DNA of 64,000 nucleotides from Sporosarcina sp. FSL K6-2383 (GCF_038618305.1 NZ_CP152017.1:1527501-1591500), one strand, 5' to 3'; counted from the first letter of the stretch, positions 9,787-19,493 are shown. Notes: generated by a model not told the origin, from the sequence alone. Made by a program: numbers and translations.

Positions 9787-10302
9787 ATGCAATGGTTTAA
9801 CGTAGGAACAATCGTCAATACACATGGTATTCGCGGAGAGGTACGCGTGATTTCTCGCACGCATTTCCCGGAAGAACGCTATACAGTAGGCAATAAGCTT
9901 GCTCTGTTTATGCCCGATAGTAAAACACCTATTTACTTAGTAGTAGCAAGCCATCGTCAACATAAAAACTTTGACTTATTGACATTCGAAAATCATTTTA
10001 ATGTCAACGACGTTGAAAAATACCGCAACGGCATTTTCAAAATCTCAGAAAATGAACTAGGTGAGCTGGATGAAAACGAATATTACTATCACGAAATCGT
10101 GGGCTGCGCAGTTGTAACAACAGATGGTGTCGACATTGGTAAAGTGACAGAGATTCTTGAAACAGGCGCCAATGATGTATGGACGGTAACGCCAGAAAAA
10201 GGCAAGCCCCATTACATCCCATATATCGAGGACATCGTTCTGGAAATTGATATCGACAATAAAAAAATTATTATCGATCCAATGGAAGGTCTGCTGTCAT
10301 GA
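9787..10302 (+). CDS. rimM: 16S rRNA processing protein RimM
   Basis: Assembly factor for the 30S head that binds S19; 171 residues. The N-terminal beta-barrel has [17 protein letters not shown] and the C-terminal PRC-barrel ends with [20 protein letters not shown], both family hallmarks. Start ATG 9787 with AAAGGACGGT upstream. Its stop overlaps the trmD start (ATGATGA), so the two are translationally coupled. No clear promoter was found in the R1-bearing gap upstream. Confidence 0.96.
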   Translation: MQWFNVGTIVNTHGIRGEVRVISRTHFPEERYTVGNKLALFMPDSKTPIYLVVASHRQHKNFDLLTFENHFNVNDVEKYRNGIFKISENELGELDENEYYYHEIVGCAVVTTDGVDIGKVTEILETGANDVWTVTPEKGKPHYIPYIEDIVLEIDIDNKKIIIDPMEGLLS

Positions 10303-11039
10303 TGAAAATTGATGTCTTGTCATTGTTTCCGGAAATGTTTGAAGGGGTTCTTCATTCATCCATTATGAAAAAAGCGCAAGCGAATGATGCGGTAGCTTTT
10401 GAAGTGACGGACTTCCGCGATTACTCCACGGACAAGCACCATAAGGTCGATGATTATCCGTATGGCGGTGGGGCGGGCATGGTACTCAAGCCGGAGCCAC
10501 TCTTTGCCGCAGTAGAAGCGTTATCTGAGGGGTTAGAAAAAAAGCCGCGTGTCATTCTCATGTGCCCTCAGGGCGAACGATTTACACAAAAGAAAGCAGA
10601 AGAGCTATCGGATGAAGAACATATCATTTTCATTTGCGGTCATTACGAAGGCTATGATGAACGAATTCGCCAACATCTAGTGACAGATGAACTATCCATT
10701 GGTGATTTTGTTTTGACGGGTGGAGAAATTGCCGCAATGGCTGTTATCGACAGTGTCGTTAGGCTGTTGCCAAACGTCTTGGGCAATGTAGATTCCCCTG
10801 TGCTCGACTCGTTCTCAACAGGCTTGCTGGAGCACCCACAATACACAAGACCGGCTTCATTTAATGGCTTAGAGGTGCCAGAGATTTTATTATCCGGCAA
10901 CCATGGGAAAATCGAACAATGGCGTCAGGAACAATCGCTTCTCCGTACATTCGAACGGAGAAAGGATTTACTTGAAGACGCACCGCTTACCGACCATCAG
11001 CGCAAAATGCTTCAACAATTAAATCGTCAACAAAAATAA
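10302..11039 (+). CDS. trmD: tRNA (guanine37-N1)-methyltransferase TrmD
   Basis: SPOUT-class enzyme that methylates G37 next to the anticodon and prevents frameshifting; 245 residues from the second of two adjacent ATG codons (10302; the first is 10299). Homologues begin MKID, which favours 10302. Trefoil-knot and SAM motifs are visible: [26 protein letters not shown], and [11 protein letters not shown]. It overlaps rimM, the usual partner. The rplS gene follows after a 133-base leader-containing gap. Confidence 0.97.
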   Translation: MKIDVLSLFPEMFEGVLHSSIMKKAQANDAVAFEVTDFRDYSTDKHHKVDDYPYGGGAGMVLKPEPLFAAVEALSEGLEKKPRVILMCPQGERFTQKKAEELSDEEHIIFICGHYEGYDERIRQHLVTDELSIGDFVLTGGEIAAMAVIDSVVRLLPNVLGNVDSPVLDSFSTGLLEHPQYTRPASFNGLEVPEILLSGNHGKIEQWRQEQSLLRTFERRKDLLEDAPLTDHQRKMLQQLNRQQK

Positions 11040-11049
11040 ACAACCCGCC

Positions 11050-11078
11050 TTGCGTCAGCTTGCCCTTTGTGATATTAT
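11050..11078 (+). promoter_or_regulatory. Candidate sigma-A promoter for rplS
   Basis: TTGCGT (11050-11055), 17-base spacer, TATTAT (11073-11078). It lies ten bases after the trmD stop and would give a leader of about 88 nucleotides. Confidence 0.6.
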
Positions 11079-11084
11079 CTACTA

Positions 11085-11172
11085 TGTACTTCTATAGGGA
11101 GTACATATTGACTGATGTTCCGCTGCAAAGGCAAGAGATGCATGAGCGTCTGTGGAGAAGGAGAGAAAAAAT
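11085..11172 (+). ncRNA. Candidate structured leader of rplS (L19 leader type)
   Basis: The transcript from the promoter above would begin with a seven-bp hairpin, ATGTACT paired with AGTACAT around 11092-11114, followed by a further folded stretch up to the ribosome binding site GGAGAAGGAGAG. Firmicutes carry an autoregulatory L19 leader at this position; I infer the same here from location and folding and have not matched it to the family model. Confidence 0.4.
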
Positions 11173-11517
11173 ATGCAACAACTAATTGCAGACATTACAA
11201 AAGATCAGCTTCGTGCAGATCATCCATCATTCCGTGCGGGAGACACAGTTCGTTTGCACGTGAAAATTGTTGAGGGAACGCGTGAGCGTATCCAGCTATT
11301 TGAAGGTGTTGTCATTAAACGTCGTGGAGGCGGAATCAGTGAAACTTTCACAGTCCGTAAAATCTCTAACGGTGTAGGCGTTGAACGTACATTCCCTGTA
11401 CACACACCAAAAATTACATTACTTGAAGTGATCCGTCGTGGTAAAGTCCGTCGTGCGAAATTGTACTACCTTCGCAGTCTACGTGGAAAAGCTGCACGTA
11501 TCAAAGAACTTCGATAA
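11173..11517 (+). CDS. rplS: 50S ribosomal protein L19
   Basis: L19 sits at the 30S-50S interface. The protein has 114 residues and starts [17 protein letters not shown] 11173 is chosen because GGAGAAGGAGAG lies just upstream and homologues begin here; seven extra upstream in-frame residues are not conserved. Conserved L19 blocks include [20 protein letters not shown] and the end GKAARIKE. A terminator follows at once. Confidence 0.98.
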   Translation: MQQLIADITKDQLRADHPSFRAGDTVRLHVKIVEGTRERIQLFEGVVIKRRGGGISETFTVRKISNGVGVERTFPVHTPKITLLEVIRRGKVRRAKLYYLRSLRGKAARIKELR

Positions 11518-11528
11518 AACAAAGATGC

Positions 11529-11560
11529 AGGAGGCCAACAAAACGGCCTCCTTTCTTTTT
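11529..11560 (+). terminator. Rho-independent terminator after rplS
   Basis: Eight-bp GC-rich stem AGGAGGCC (11529-11536) with GGCCTCCT (11545-11552), then TTCTTTTT. The end of its T tract is also the start of the -35 of the next promoter. Confidence 0.92.
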
Positions 11561-11587
11561 GCCTAGAAAATGAATAGACTGTACAAT
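11559..11587 (+). promoter_or_regulatory. Sigma-A promoter for lepB, abutting a terminator
   Basis: TTGCCT (11559-11564), 17-base spacer, TACAAT (11582-11587). The first two bases belong to the T tract of the rplS terminator, so termination and initiation signals share sequence. Confidence 0.65.
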
Positions 11588-11617
11588 AAGGATAGAAGTA
11601 TGCGGGAGGCTTTGTCG

Positions 11618-12175
11618 ATGAATGAAGAGAAGAAGAAAAACGAAACATGGGAATGGACGAAGGCGCTATTAATCGCATTCGGGCTTGCAGCAATTATTCG
11701 TGTGTTTCTGTTTACGCCGATTGTCGTCGATGGAGAATCCATGATGCCGACATTGGAAAATGGTGACCGGATGATTGTGAACAAAATTGGTTATACGGTT
11801 GGTAAGCCGGATCGTTTTGATATCGTTGTATTCCATGCACCTGAGCAAAAAGATTACATCAAAAGAGTTATTGGACTTCCGGGTGACACAGTTGAGTATC
11901 GGAATGATATTTTATACGTTAATGGCAAACAGTTGCCGGAGCCCTATCTTGAGCAGTACAAAGCAGAAGTCGTAGATAGCCCGTTAACAGAAGATTTCAC
12001 GCTTGAACAAAAAATTCAAAGTACAACAGTTCCAGAGGGACATGTGTTTGTCCTCGGGGATAATAGACGAAAAAGTAAAGACTCCAGACATATAGGAGCA
12101 GTAGCAATTGACGAAATCATCGGCAATACGAGCATTGTATTTTGGCCAATTAAAGATTTTGGTTTTGTTAAATAA
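11618..12175 (+). CDS. lepB: Type I signal peptidase
   Basis: Membrane-anchored serine protease that removes signal peptides from exported proteins; 185 residues, the size of B. subtilis SipS. A single N-terminal membrane segment (about 15-33) precedes the catalytic GESMMPTL, with Ser41 as nucleophile, and [12 protein letters not shown], with Lys82 as general base. [14 protein letters not shown] is the conserved C-terminal box. ATG 11618 is chosen over 11570 and 11600 because GGGAGG lies eight bases upstream of it. It stands between rplS and rbgA, an arrangement seen in several Bacillales but not in B. subtilis. Confidence 0.95.
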   Translation: MNEEKKKNETWEWTKALLIAFGLAAIIRVFLFTPIVVDGESMMPTLENGDRMIVNKIGYTVGKPDRFDIVVFHAPEQKDYIKRVIGLPGDTVEYRNDILYVNGKQLPEPYLEQYKAEVVDSPLTEDFTLEQKIQSTTVPEGHVFVLGDNRRKSKDSRHIGAVAIDEIIGNTSIVFWPIKDFGFVK

Positions 12176-12191
12176 GAAAGGTGATCACAGT

Positions 12192-13055
12192 ATGACGATT
12201 CAATGGTTCCCAGGACATATGGCGAAAGCGCGCCGTGAAGTAACTGAGCAGTTGAAGCTTGTCGATATCGTTTTTGAATTGATTGACGCAAGACTGCCGC
12301 TATCATCTAGAAATCCGATGATTGACGAGGTTATCCATCAAAAGCCGAGATTACTTATTTTGAATAAAATGGATCTTGCGGATGAAACGGAAACGGCGCG
12401 TTGGATTCACTATTTTGAAATGCAAGGTGATCGTGCAGTTGCCATTAATTCATTCGAGGGAAAAGGTCTTCAAACGGTCATTAAGGCTGCAAAAGAGATC
12501 CTGGAACCGAAGCTAGAAAGAATGCGCAAAAGGGGTATTCGCCCAGGTGCAATCCGAGCAATGATCGTAGGGATTCCGAACGTCGGAAAATCTACGCTTA
12601 TTAACCGACTTGCGAAGAAAAATATCGCTAGAACAGGAAATACTCCAGGTGTTACCAAGGCTCAGCAATGGATTAAATTTGAAAAAGAACTAGAATTGCT
12701 CGATACACCGGGAATTCTTTGGCCGAAATTTGAAGACAAAGAAGCGGGCTATAAACTGGCGCTAACAGGTGCAATTAAAGACTCCATCGTCAACATGGAG
12801 GACCTAGCTGTTTACGGGTTACGTTTTCTTGAAACGCATTATCCAAAGCGACTGTCAGAACGCTATGGTCTGACAACGGTTGGCGATGATATCCTGCAAG
12901 TTTTCAATCAAATCGGTTCACTGCGTAAGGTATATACAACTGGCGGAGAGGTCGAATACGATAAAGTGGCAGAGCTAATCGTGCGTGATATTCGCAACGA
13001 ATACCTCGGTAAATTAACTTTTGACTTCACAGCTGATCAAATTCAAAATGACTAA
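12192..13055 (+). CDS. rbgA: Ribosome biogenesis GTPase RbgA (YlqF)
   Basis: Late 50S assembly GTPase needed for L16, L27 and L36 incorporation. 287 residues with circularly permuted G motifs: G4 NKMD at 58-61 comes before G1 GIPNVGKS at 127-134 and G3 DTPG at 171-174. The protein starts [16 protein letters not shown], the family start, at ATG 12192 behind AAAGGTGAT. An open frame extends 84 bases further upstream inside lepB but is not conserved. A terminator follows. Confidence 0.97.
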   Translation: MTIQWFPGHMAKARREVTEQLKLVDIVFELIDARLPLSSRNPMIDEVIHQKPRLLILNKMDLADETETARWIHYFEMQGDRAVAINSFEGKGLQTVIKAAKEILEPKLERMRKRGIRPGAIRAMIVGIPNVGKSTLINRLAKKNIARTGNTPGVTKAQQWIKFEKELELLDTPGILWPKFEDKEAGYKLALTGAIKDSIVNMEDLAVYGLRFLETHYPKRLSERYGLTTVGDDILQVFNQIGSLRKVYTTGGEVEYDKVAELIVRDIRNEYLGKLTFDFTADQIQND

Positions 13056-13061
13056 GTCGAT

Positions 13062-13100
13062 GCCGATACGGAATTAATTTCCGAGGCTATCGGCTTTTTT
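13062..13100 (+). terminator. Rho-independent terminator after rbgA
   Basis: GCCGATA (13062-13068) with TATCGGC (13088-13094), inner CGGAA with TTCCG, a four-base bulge, and six T. It lies six bases after the stop. Confidence 0.88.
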
Positions 13101-13188
13101 ATTAATTGTGAAGAAAAACAAATGGGTAGAAAAACGCTATGATTAGCCGATATATGTAGTAGAACAATTGGAAATTGAGTTGCGGAAG

Positions 13189-13980
13189 GTGAGTACACTG
13201 ACAACAATTAAAGACATTGTAGATAAGTTACGCGTGACAGAAGAACCTGCACCGTGGATGCAAGATCTTGCGCAAGATACAAGAGTAGGTGTGAAAAATG
13301 CATTAGCTAGCTGGCAGCGCCAGTATGGCAAAAAAGAAATCATCTTGCAAGAGCATATTGCGAAAAAAGTGTTTGACGAGTCATTTGCGCCGTTTAAAGG
13401 CGCGAAGGTCGCTGGGGTTGATGAGGCTGGCAGAGGGCCGTTAGCGGGTCCTGTAGTGACGGCTGCAGTCGTTTTACCGTCTGAGGTGCCAGAATTAGTC
13501 GGGCTCGATGATTCGAAGGCTATCTCAAAGGGAGAACGGCGGAGACTTGCGACACTTATCCGCAAAGTTGCGATTACCTATTCAACCCATATTCAATCAG
13601 CCAAACAAATAGATACATTAAATATTTACGCCGCAACAAAGGATTCGATGGAACAAGTAGTCAAACAGCTTGCCGTCAAACCAGACTTTGTCATTGTCGA
13701 TGCGATGGCACTCCGGATAGAGTATCCAACTGCATCTGTTATAAAAGGCGATGCGAAGAGCCTAGCTGTTGCGGCTGCCTCCATTCTTGCGAAGACGACA
13801 AGAGATGCGATTATGGATCAGCTGCATATTGATTTTCCCGAGTATCATTTCGCAAAAAATGCAGGATATGGAACAGCAGAACATGTCGAAGCTTTACGCA
13901 TACACGGACCATGCGAACATCATCGCGCAACTTTTGAACCAGTCAAATCAATGCTAGCAGGAGGGGGGACGAGCAGATGA
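13189..13980 (+). CDS. rnhB: Ribonuclease HII
   Basis: Removes RNA from RNA-DNA hybrids and single ribonucleotides misincorporated in DNA. 263 residues; catalytic Asp78-Glu79 in GVDEAGRGPLAGPVV, a further acidic residue in VDAM (Asp171), and KGDAKS near 187-192. The start is not certain: GTG 13189 gives MSTLTTIKDIVDKL, matching the MNTLTVKDIKDRL start of the B. subtilis protein, but its ribosome binding site is poor; TTG 13168 is an alternative. The stop overlaps the start of the next gene (ATGA). Confidence 0.93.
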   Translation: MSTLTTIKDIVDKLRVTEEPAPWMQDLAQDTRVGVKNALASWQRQYGKKEIILQEHIAKKVFDESFAPFKGAKVAGVDEAGRGPLAGPVVTAAVVLPSEVPELVGLDDSKAISKGERRRLATLIRKVAITYSTHIQSAKQIDTLNIYAATKDSMEQVVKQLAVKPDFVIVDAMALRIEYPTASVIKGDAKSLAVAAASILAKTTRDAIMDQLHIDFPEYHFAKNAGYGTAEHVEALRIHGPCEHHRATFEPVKSMLAGGGTSR

Positions 13981-15953
13981 GCTTTCCAACGATGGCGCCG
14001 ATAACGAACCCAGTAACGACAGCTGCTGGTCAAACGAAGCCACTTGTCTTGAATGAAGGACAGATGTTTCACGGTCAAATTAAGCAGCTATTCCCTGGGC
14101 AAATGGCAGAAGTGCAAATTGGTAATCAAAAGCTAATCGCCAAACTAGAAGTACCTATGAAAGCTGGCGATTCCTACTATTTTCAAGTAAATGCTGTTAA
14201 ACCAGAACTGCAATTGAAAATCATATCAGGTCCTACGCAGGCGACCGATGGGCAAGCTCCTAAATTAGGCGGGCTAATGGACGCAATGCAATTGCCGAAG
14301 ACGCCTGAAATGCAAGCTTTGCTCACTTTTGTTATGAAAAATAAAATTCCGATGACACGGGAGAACTTACTCGAAGCGGAAGCGATGCTGAAAAGTGTAC
14401 CAGCCGCTGCGCGCAACGAAGCACTCGCCTCTATTCAGAAGATAGTTGAATTGAAATTACCTTTCACCGAAGCGAATTTCCGCTCCCTATTAGGTGTTGA
14501 AACGAAGGAAGGGCTCCACTCAGTCCTTGCCTCGCTCAAAAATAGTTTGTTGGCTGATGCAGCTGTTTCCTCACAAGTGAAAGATGCTATCCTTGCCGCA
14601 CTCGACAAGATGGCGAAGCCGTTAATGCAGGCGACAGGCGGGGCACTTCTTGGTCAAGCATTAGTCACATTACTCAGTAATACAGAAAGCCCGGAAAACC
14701 GGTTTTCTACTTTGCAAATGCTGAAAAATGCTGGAGTTTTGCCGCCGCAAGCTTCGCTAGCAAACTTGCAGCAAGTGCTCACCTCGCTGTTGACAGCAAC
14801 TGGTGATAGCATGCGTACGCATGCTCCACTGGATGGTAATGTAGCCCAGCAAGTGAGCGTCCAAACAACACAGGCGTTGCCGCAGTCTGCACAGAGTCTG
14901 CAAGAATTAGCAACGATCCTCAAACAATTGGGGAATGCGTCCCCGATGCAAATGAAAGCCCCTATAGAGGCGTTAAAAGTGTTGCTCGTAGCTGAACCGA
15001 CGTTAACGAATGTACAAAAGACGGAGTTGCTGGCAATTCTCAATCGTCCTATTGGTGCACCTCCTGCTACCGACGCGGCAACGAAGCTCGTTCAGGAATT
15101 TAGTCAAACGCTTATTCGCGGGACAGCTGAGAATGTAATTGCGACACCGCTACAGATGCATACGACATCACAGGGTGCGAAAGAACAATTACTCAATTTA
15201 CTCGGTCAACAATTACCGCAGCAAGGGGCAGAAAAGCTAGCTGCACTTGTGCAAGCGGCAGAACGCTCAGACAATGGTGCTATTCAAAGAGCACTTCAAA
15301 CGGCTGAAGTAGCAGTTGCTGCTGCTGTCGATGGAAGAGCAGTGAAAGAGGCATTGCAAACGGTTATTCGCTCAATGGGGCTTAATTATGAAGCGGGCTT
15401 GCTAGGGAGGGATGCCGATGTTGGGCGTCTAGCGGAAACGTTAAAGCCGCAGTTATTATCACTCATGCAAGATTTGACTGTATCCCCGGCGCTGCGTGAG
15501 GCGGCAGAAACTGTCGTCATGCGAATGAACGGTCCGCTTCTTCAATCGGGAGAAAATGGCGTTCAGCATCAGCTTGTCATGCAAGTTCCACTAGAGTTTT
15601 TTGGCAAACGTATTGATGCGACATTGCAATGGAATGGTCGCATGAAAGCCGATGGTAAAATCGATCCTGATTTTGCACGGATTCTCTTTTATCTAGACCT
15701 TGGCTCCATCGAAAAAACGGTCATCGACATGCAAGTACAAAACCGTGTCATCTCGGTGACTGTTTTCAATGCAGATGACTCGCTTAAAGCGCTTGGAGCA
15801 CCACTGCAGCAAAGATTGAAAGAAGGACTTGATGCGGCGGGCTATAAATTATCGGCTGTCTTTTTTAAAAACTTTGTTGAGGAAGAACAAAAGATGTCCA
15901 AAAAGAAACGAAGTAGCGTGACGGATGGACAAGGAGTTGATTTCCGTATATGA
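13977..15953 (+). CDS. ylqG: YlqG-family protein, FliK-like C-terminus
   Basis: A 658-residue protein of unknown function. The N-terminal 60 residues contain a small beta-rich part (GQMFHGQIKQLFPGQMAEVQ); the middle (about 90-510) is long, helical and rich in Ala, Gln and Leu. The C-terminal part from about 520 (LVMQVPLEFFGKRIDATLQW through LKEGLDAAGYKLSAVFF) resembles the C-terminal domain of flagellar hook-length protein FliK. It overlaps rnhB upstream (ATGA) and ylqH downstream (ATGA). Because YlqH resembles the FliK partner FlhB-C, a shared role in export switching or a related apparatus is plausible, but that is inference. Confidence 0.75.
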   Translation: MSFPTMAPITNPVTTAAGQTKPLVLNEGQMFHGQIKQLFPGQMAEVQIGNQKLIAKLEVPMKAGDSYYFQVNAVKPELQLKIISGPTQATDGQAPKLGGLMDAMQLPKTPEMQALLTFVMKNKIPMTRENLLEAEAMLKSVPAAARNEALASIQKIVELKLPFTEANFRSLLGVETKEGLHSVLASLKNSLLADAAVSSQVKDAILAALDKMAKPLMQATGGALLGQALVTLLSNTESPENRFSTLQMLKNAGVLPPQASLANLQQVLTSLLTATGDSMRTHAPLDGNVAQQVSVQTTQALPQSAQSLQELATILKQLGNASPMQMKAPIEALKVLLVAEPTLTNVQKTELLAILNRPIGAPPATDAATKLVQEFSQTLIRGTAENVIATPLQMHTTSQGAKEQLLNLLGQQLPQQGAEKLAALVQAAERSDNGAIQRALQTAEVAVAAAVDGRAVKEALQTVIRSMGLNYEAGLLGRDADVGRLAETLKPQLLSLMQDLTVSPALREAAETVVMRMNGPLLQSGENGVQHQLVMQVPLEFFGKRIDATLQWNGRMKADGKIDPDFARILFYLDLGSIEKTVIDMQVQNRVISVTVFNADDSLKALGAPLQQRLKEGLDAAGYKLSAVFFKNFVEEEQKMSKKKRSSVTDGQGVDFRI

Positions 15954-16246
15954 CGACTGAGAGACACGTCCGAAAAGAGGCGGTTGCTCTTTCTTATGAC
16001 CCGAACTCGAGCAGTGCACCGAAAGTAGTAGCGACAGGAAAAGGGAAAATCGCTGAAAACATCGTAGAAAAAGCAAAAGAGCATGATATACCGATCCAAG
16101 AAGATCCAAGTCTTGTGGAAATTTTAGGGCAATTGAATATCGATGAATCTATACCAGAGGAGTTATATAAAGCAGTATCTGAGGTTTTTGCCTATATTTA
16201 CCAGGTGGATCGTGAGCATGGCTTAAAAAAGAAGAGAAATCTCTAA
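15950..16246 (+). CDS. ylqH: YlqH, stand-alone FlhB C-terminal-like protein
   Basis: A 98-residue protein matching the cytoplasmic end of the flagellar export gate protein FlhB. AVALSYDPNSSSAPKVVATG aligns with the FlhB stretch immediately after the NPTH self-cleavage site, and IPEELYKAVSEVFAYIYQVD aligns with the FlhB end IPEEFFKAVAEILAYVYRIQ. It has no membrane segments and no NPTH, so it looks like the cleaved FlhB-CC fragment made as a separate soluble protein. The start overlaps the ylqG stop. The full-length flhB of the same genome is at 43071-44153. Confidence 0.88.
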   Translation: MTTERHVRKEAVALSYDPNSSSAPKVVATGKGKIAENIVEKAKEHDIPIQEDPSLVEILGQLNIDESIPEELYKAVSEVFAYIYQVDREHGLKKKRNL

Positions 16247-16284
16247 TTTATGTACAAGAAATCCGTAGATTCGACATTCAGTTG

Positions 16285-16313
16285 TGGACATTGTTTGACA
16301 TGTTTACTACAAT
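16285..16313 (+). promoter_or_regulatory. Sigma-A promoter for sucCD
   Basis: TGGACA (16285-16290), 17-base spacer, TACAAT (16308-16313); each box is one base off consensus. It lies 50 bases before sucC. Confidence 0.75.
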
Positions 16314-16362
16314 GGTTAAGGCAAGTAAATTATGAGATACAAGTTCGATTGGAGGATGTAAG

Positions 16363-17523
16363 ATGAATATCCATGAATATCAAGGTAAACAGTTACTAAG
16401 AGAATATGGTGTAGCTGTTTCGAACGGCCTTGTTGCTTTCTCTCCTGAAGAGGCAGTTAAAGCGGCAAAAGAGCTAGGTACGGACGTCATCGTTGTAAAA
16501 GCACAAATCCACGCAGGTGGTCGTGGTAAAGCGGGCGGTGTTAAGATTGCTAAAAATCTTGACGAAGTACGTGCTTACGCAAAAGAATTGATCGGTAAAA
16601 CGCTTGTAACGCACCAAACAGGTCCAGAAGGTAAAGAAGTAAAACGTCTTCTTGTCGAAGAAGGTTCTGACATTAAGAAAGAATACTATCTTGGACTTGT
16701 CCTAGACAGTGCAACAGACCGTGTAACACTAATGGGTTCAGAAGAAGGCGGAATGGATATCGAGGAAGTTGCAGAAGCAACACCTGAAAAGATTTTCAAA
16801 GAAGTCATCGACCCAGTAGTAGGATTGACTGGATTCCAAGCACGCCGTATGGCATTCAACATGAACATCCCTACACATCTTGTCAACAAAGCAGCGAAAT
16901 TCATGCTTGGATTGTACAAAGTATTCGTAGAAAAAGATGCATCTATCGTTGAAATTAACCCATTAGTTGTAACAGGTGGGGACGACGTACTTGCACTTGA
17001 CGCGAAATTTAACTTTGACGACAGTGCACTTTACCGTCACAAAGACATCCAAGAGCTTCGTGACTTCGACGAAGAAGATCCAAAAGAAATCGAAGCTTCA
17101 AAGCATGACCTAAGCTATATTTCACTAGACGGTAGCGTCGGTTGTATGGTTAACGGTGCAGGTCTTGCAATGGCTACAATGGATACAATCAACTACTTCG
17201 GTGGTTCACCTGCTAACTTCCTTGACGTTGGTGGTAGTGCAACGGCTGAAAAAGTTACAGAAGCATTCAAAATCATCCTTTCAGATCCAAATGTTAAAGG
17301 AATCTTTGTTAACATTTTCGGTGGTATCATGAAGTGTGACGTTATCGCTGAAGGTGTCATCACTGCATCAAAAGAAGTAGGTCTTCAAGTGCCATTAGTT
17401 GTTCGTTTGGAAGGTACAAACGTTGACAAAGGTAAAGCGCTATTGAAAGAATCAGGCTTGAACATCATTGCTGCTGACACAATGGCAGACGGTGCTAAAA
17501 AGATTGTTGAACTCGTAGGTTAA
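16363..17523 (+). CDS. sucC: Succinyl-CoA ligase (ADP-forming) beta subunit
   Basis: TCA-cycle enzyme that makes succinate and nucleoside triphosphate from succinyl-CoA together with SucD. 386 residues; the ATP-grasp N-terminal part ([17 protein letters not shown], then [16 protein letters not shown]) nucleotide-binding and the C-terminal part with [15 protein letters not shown] at the subunit interface. Ribosome binding site GGAGGATG before ATG 16363. Codon choice is strongly biased towards a small set, as in the ribosomal genes here, suggesting high expression. sucD follows after 18 bases. Confidence 0.98.
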   Translation: MNIHEYQGKQLLREYGVAVSNGLVAFSPEEAVKAAKELGTDVIVVKAQIHAGGRGKAGGVKIAKNLDEVRAYAKELIGKTLVTHQTGPEGKEVKRLLVEEGSDIKKEYYLGLVLDSATDRVTLMGSEEGGMDIEEVAEATPEKIFKEVIDPVVGLTGFQARRMAFNMNIPTHLVNKAAKFMLGLYKVFVEKDASIVEINPLVVTGGDDVLALDAKFNFDDSALYRHKDIQELRDFDEEDPKEIEASKHDLSYISLDGSVGCMVNGAGLAMATMDTINYFGGSPANFLDVGGSATAEKVTEAFKIILSDPNVKGIFVNIFGGIMKCDVIAEGVITASKEVGLQVPLVVRLEGTNVDKGKALLKESGLNIIAADTMADGAKKIVELVG

Positions 17524-17541
17524 GAAAGGCAGGGACAAACG

Positions 17542-18444
17542 ATGAGTATTTTTATTAACAAAGATACAAAAGTAATCGTACAAGGAATTACAGGTGCTAC
17601 AGCACTTTTCCATACACAGCAAATGCTTGAATACGGCACGAAAATCGTCGGTGGAGTTACGCCTGGTAAAGGCGGAACTGAAGCGGCGGGCGTACCTGTT
17701 TTTAACACAGTTGAAGAGGCTGTTAAAGCAACAGGCGCAAACGTTTCTGTTATCTATGTACCAGCTCCATTTGCAGCAGATGCAATTTTGGAAGCAGTAG
17801 ATGCAGATCTTGACATGACTATCTGTATTACAGAGCATATTCCAGTATTGGATATGGTCAATGTGAAGCGTTATATGGAAGGCAAGAAAACTCGTCTTGT
17901 CGGTCCAAACTGCCCAGGCGTTATCACGGCAGACGAATGTAAAATCGGCATCATGCCTGGTTACATTCATACAAAAGGTCACGTTGGCGTCGTTTCACGC
18001 TCAGGTACATTGACGTATGAAGCTACTCACCAATTGAGCCAAGCAGGAATCGGTCAAACGACTGCTGTTGGTATCGGTGGAGACCCTGTAAACGGTACAA
18101 ACTTTATCGACGTACTAAAAGAGTTCAACGAAGATCCTGAAACATATGCAGTTGTCATGATCGGTGAAATCGGTGGTACAGGTGAAGAAGAAGCCGCTGC
18201 ATGGATCAAAGAAAACATGACGAAGCCTGTTGTTGGCTTTATCGGTGGACAAACAGCTCCTGAAGGAAAACGTATGGGCCATGCTGGTGCCATCATTTCT
18301 GGCGGTAAAGGAACTGCTGCTGAGAAAATCAAAGCACTTAACGCTGCTGGCGTAGAAGTTGCGGACACGCCATCTGTAATCGGCGAAACACTTATTAAAG
18401 TAATTAAAGAAAAAGGTCTATACGAAAAGTGTAAAACACATTAA
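17542..18444 (+). CDS. sucD: Succinyl-CoA ligase (ADP-forming) alpha subunit
   Basis: CoA-binding subunit carrying the phosphohistidine intermediate; 300 residues. The start [18 protein letters not shown], the CoA-fold motif VGPNCPGVI and the histidine loop [14 protein letters not shown] (His about 247) are all present. AGGCAGGGA lies upstream of ATG 17542. It forms an operon with sucC and is closed by a terminator that also isolates dprA. Confidence 0.98.
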   Translation: MSIFINKDTKVIVQGITGATALFHTQQMLEYGTKIVGGVTPGKGGTEAAGVPVFNTVEEAVKATGANVSVIYVPAPFAADAILEAVDADLDMTICITEHIPVLDMVNVKRYMEGKKTRLVGPNCPGVITADECKIGIMPGYIHTKGHVGVVSRSGTLTYEATHQLSQAGIGQTTAVGIGGDPVNGTNFIDVLKEFNEDPETYAVVMIGEIGGTGEEEAAAWIKENMTKPVVGFIGGQTAPEGKRMGHAGAIISGGKGTAAEKIKALNAAGVEVADTPSVIGETLIKVIKEKGLYEKCKTH

Positions 18445-18448
18445 TATA

Positions 18449-18486
18449 AAGATGTGGCGTGTAATACTATGCGCTGCATCTTTTTT
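18449..18486 (+). terminator. Rho-independent terminator after sucD
   Basis: Eleven-bp stem (18449-18459 with 18472-18482) including two G-U pairs, then a run of T to 18486. Confidence 0.88.
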
Positions 18487-18508
18487 ATTTTCGAAAAGGA
18501 GGAGTTGA

Positions 18509-19396
18509 ATGGAACTAACGGACGTAGAAAAGCGCCTATTAGCGCTCCACTATGTATTTCCGGTACCGTTGAACAGATTGAACAAACTTTACGAGACCGA
18601 CCCCACTCTCGAAAAGTTGTACATGTACCGACCGATTGAACTTGTTCGCCTACTCGGAATTTCGTTGAAGAAGGCAGTTCAATTGAAGGAAAGTTTACAG
18701 CAAAATAGCATGACCCCATATGAACAATTATATGAACGCCATGCGATTACCCCAATCCCATTCTCACATCCCAACTACCCTGAAAAATTACATGAACTTA
18801 TTGATCGGCCGGCTGTCCTGTATACGAAAGGTGATCAGCAAGTGCTACACAAACCCTTAAAAATTGCTATTATCGGCTCTCGAAAAGCCACGATTTATTC
18901 CAAGCAGGCGATGTCTCTCATTGTGCCACCCCTGGTGAAAAATGAAGTTGTCATTGTGTCTGGACTCGCGAGAGGTGCCGATACAATGGCGCATGAAGCT
19001 GCAATTGAATATGGCGGTAAAACGATTGCTGTTCTGGGCCATGGACTATTTCATCTCTATCCAAAAGAAAATCGGTTGCTTGCTGAAGAAATGGCAAAGC
19101 ACCAGCTATTGCTGACAGAATATCCGCCTTATGTAAAGCCAGAGCGTTGGACATTTCCGATGCGCAATCGAATCATTAGTGGCTTGTCTGAAGCTGTTGT
19201 TGTAACAGAATCCGCTGACAAAAGCGGGACGATGAGTACAGTTGAACACGCGCTTGACCACGGCAAAGATATTTTCGCAGCTCCTGGTCCTATCACGTCG
19301 TCATTATCTACAGGGCCAAATAAGCTTATAAATGAAGGTGCGAAGCCACTTTGGAATGGTTTTCAAATTGTTGAATCGCTTGTTTTAAATCGTTAA
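18509..19396 (+). CDS. dprA: DNA-processing protein DprA (Smf)
   Basis: Loads RecA on incoming single-stranded DNA during natural transformation. 295 residues, close to B. subtilis DprA. The Rossmann-like core shows GSRKATIYS, SGLARGADTMAHEAAI, GHGLFHLYPKENR, PMRNRIISGLSEAVVV and GPITSSLSTGPNKLI. The N-terminal 60 residues are a helix-hairpin-helix-like region (LVRLLGISLKKAVQLKES). GGAGGAG lies upstream of ATG 18509. Presence of the gene does not by itself show competence, as DprA is widespread. Confidence 0.95.
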   Translation: MELTDVEKRLLALHYVFPVPLNRLNKLYETDPTLEKLYMYRPIELVRLLGISLKKAVQLKESLQQNSMTPYEQLYERHAITPIPFSHPNYPEKLHELIDRPAVLYTKGDQQVLHKPLKIAIIGSRKATIYSKQAMSLIVPPLVKNEVVIVSGLARGADTMAHEAAIEYGGKTIAVLGHGLFHLYPKENRLLAEEMAKHQLLLTEYPPYVKPERWTFPMRNRIISGLSEAVVVTESADKSGTMSTVEHALDHGKDIFAAPGPITSSLSTGPNKLINEGAKPLWNGFQIVESLVLNR

Positions 19397-19436
19397 ATAA
19401 ATTGTCTTCTTATTGAAAAGGTTGCTTTATTCTCAA

Positions 19437-19475
19437 ATCTGTTATACATTTTGCAACAGATATTCTTTTATCTTC
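19437..19475 (+). terminator. Weak terminator-like hairpin after dprA
   Basis: ATCTGTT (19437-19443) with AACAGAT (19455-19461), followed by the T-rich ATTCTTTTATCTT. The stem is A/T-rich, so strength is doubtful. Confidence 0.4.
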
Positions 19476-19493
19476 ATTCAACGGAAACCTCGA

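Noticed and set aside
13143..13565. 140-codon - strand frame over rnhB
   Set aside because: Antisense to the conserved RNase HII active-site region; no independent support.
17452..17982. 176-codon open frame on the - strand opposite sucC/sucD
   Set aside because: Shadow of highly biased codons in well-established sucC and sucD; no ribosome binding site and a Cys/Phe-rich random-looking product.
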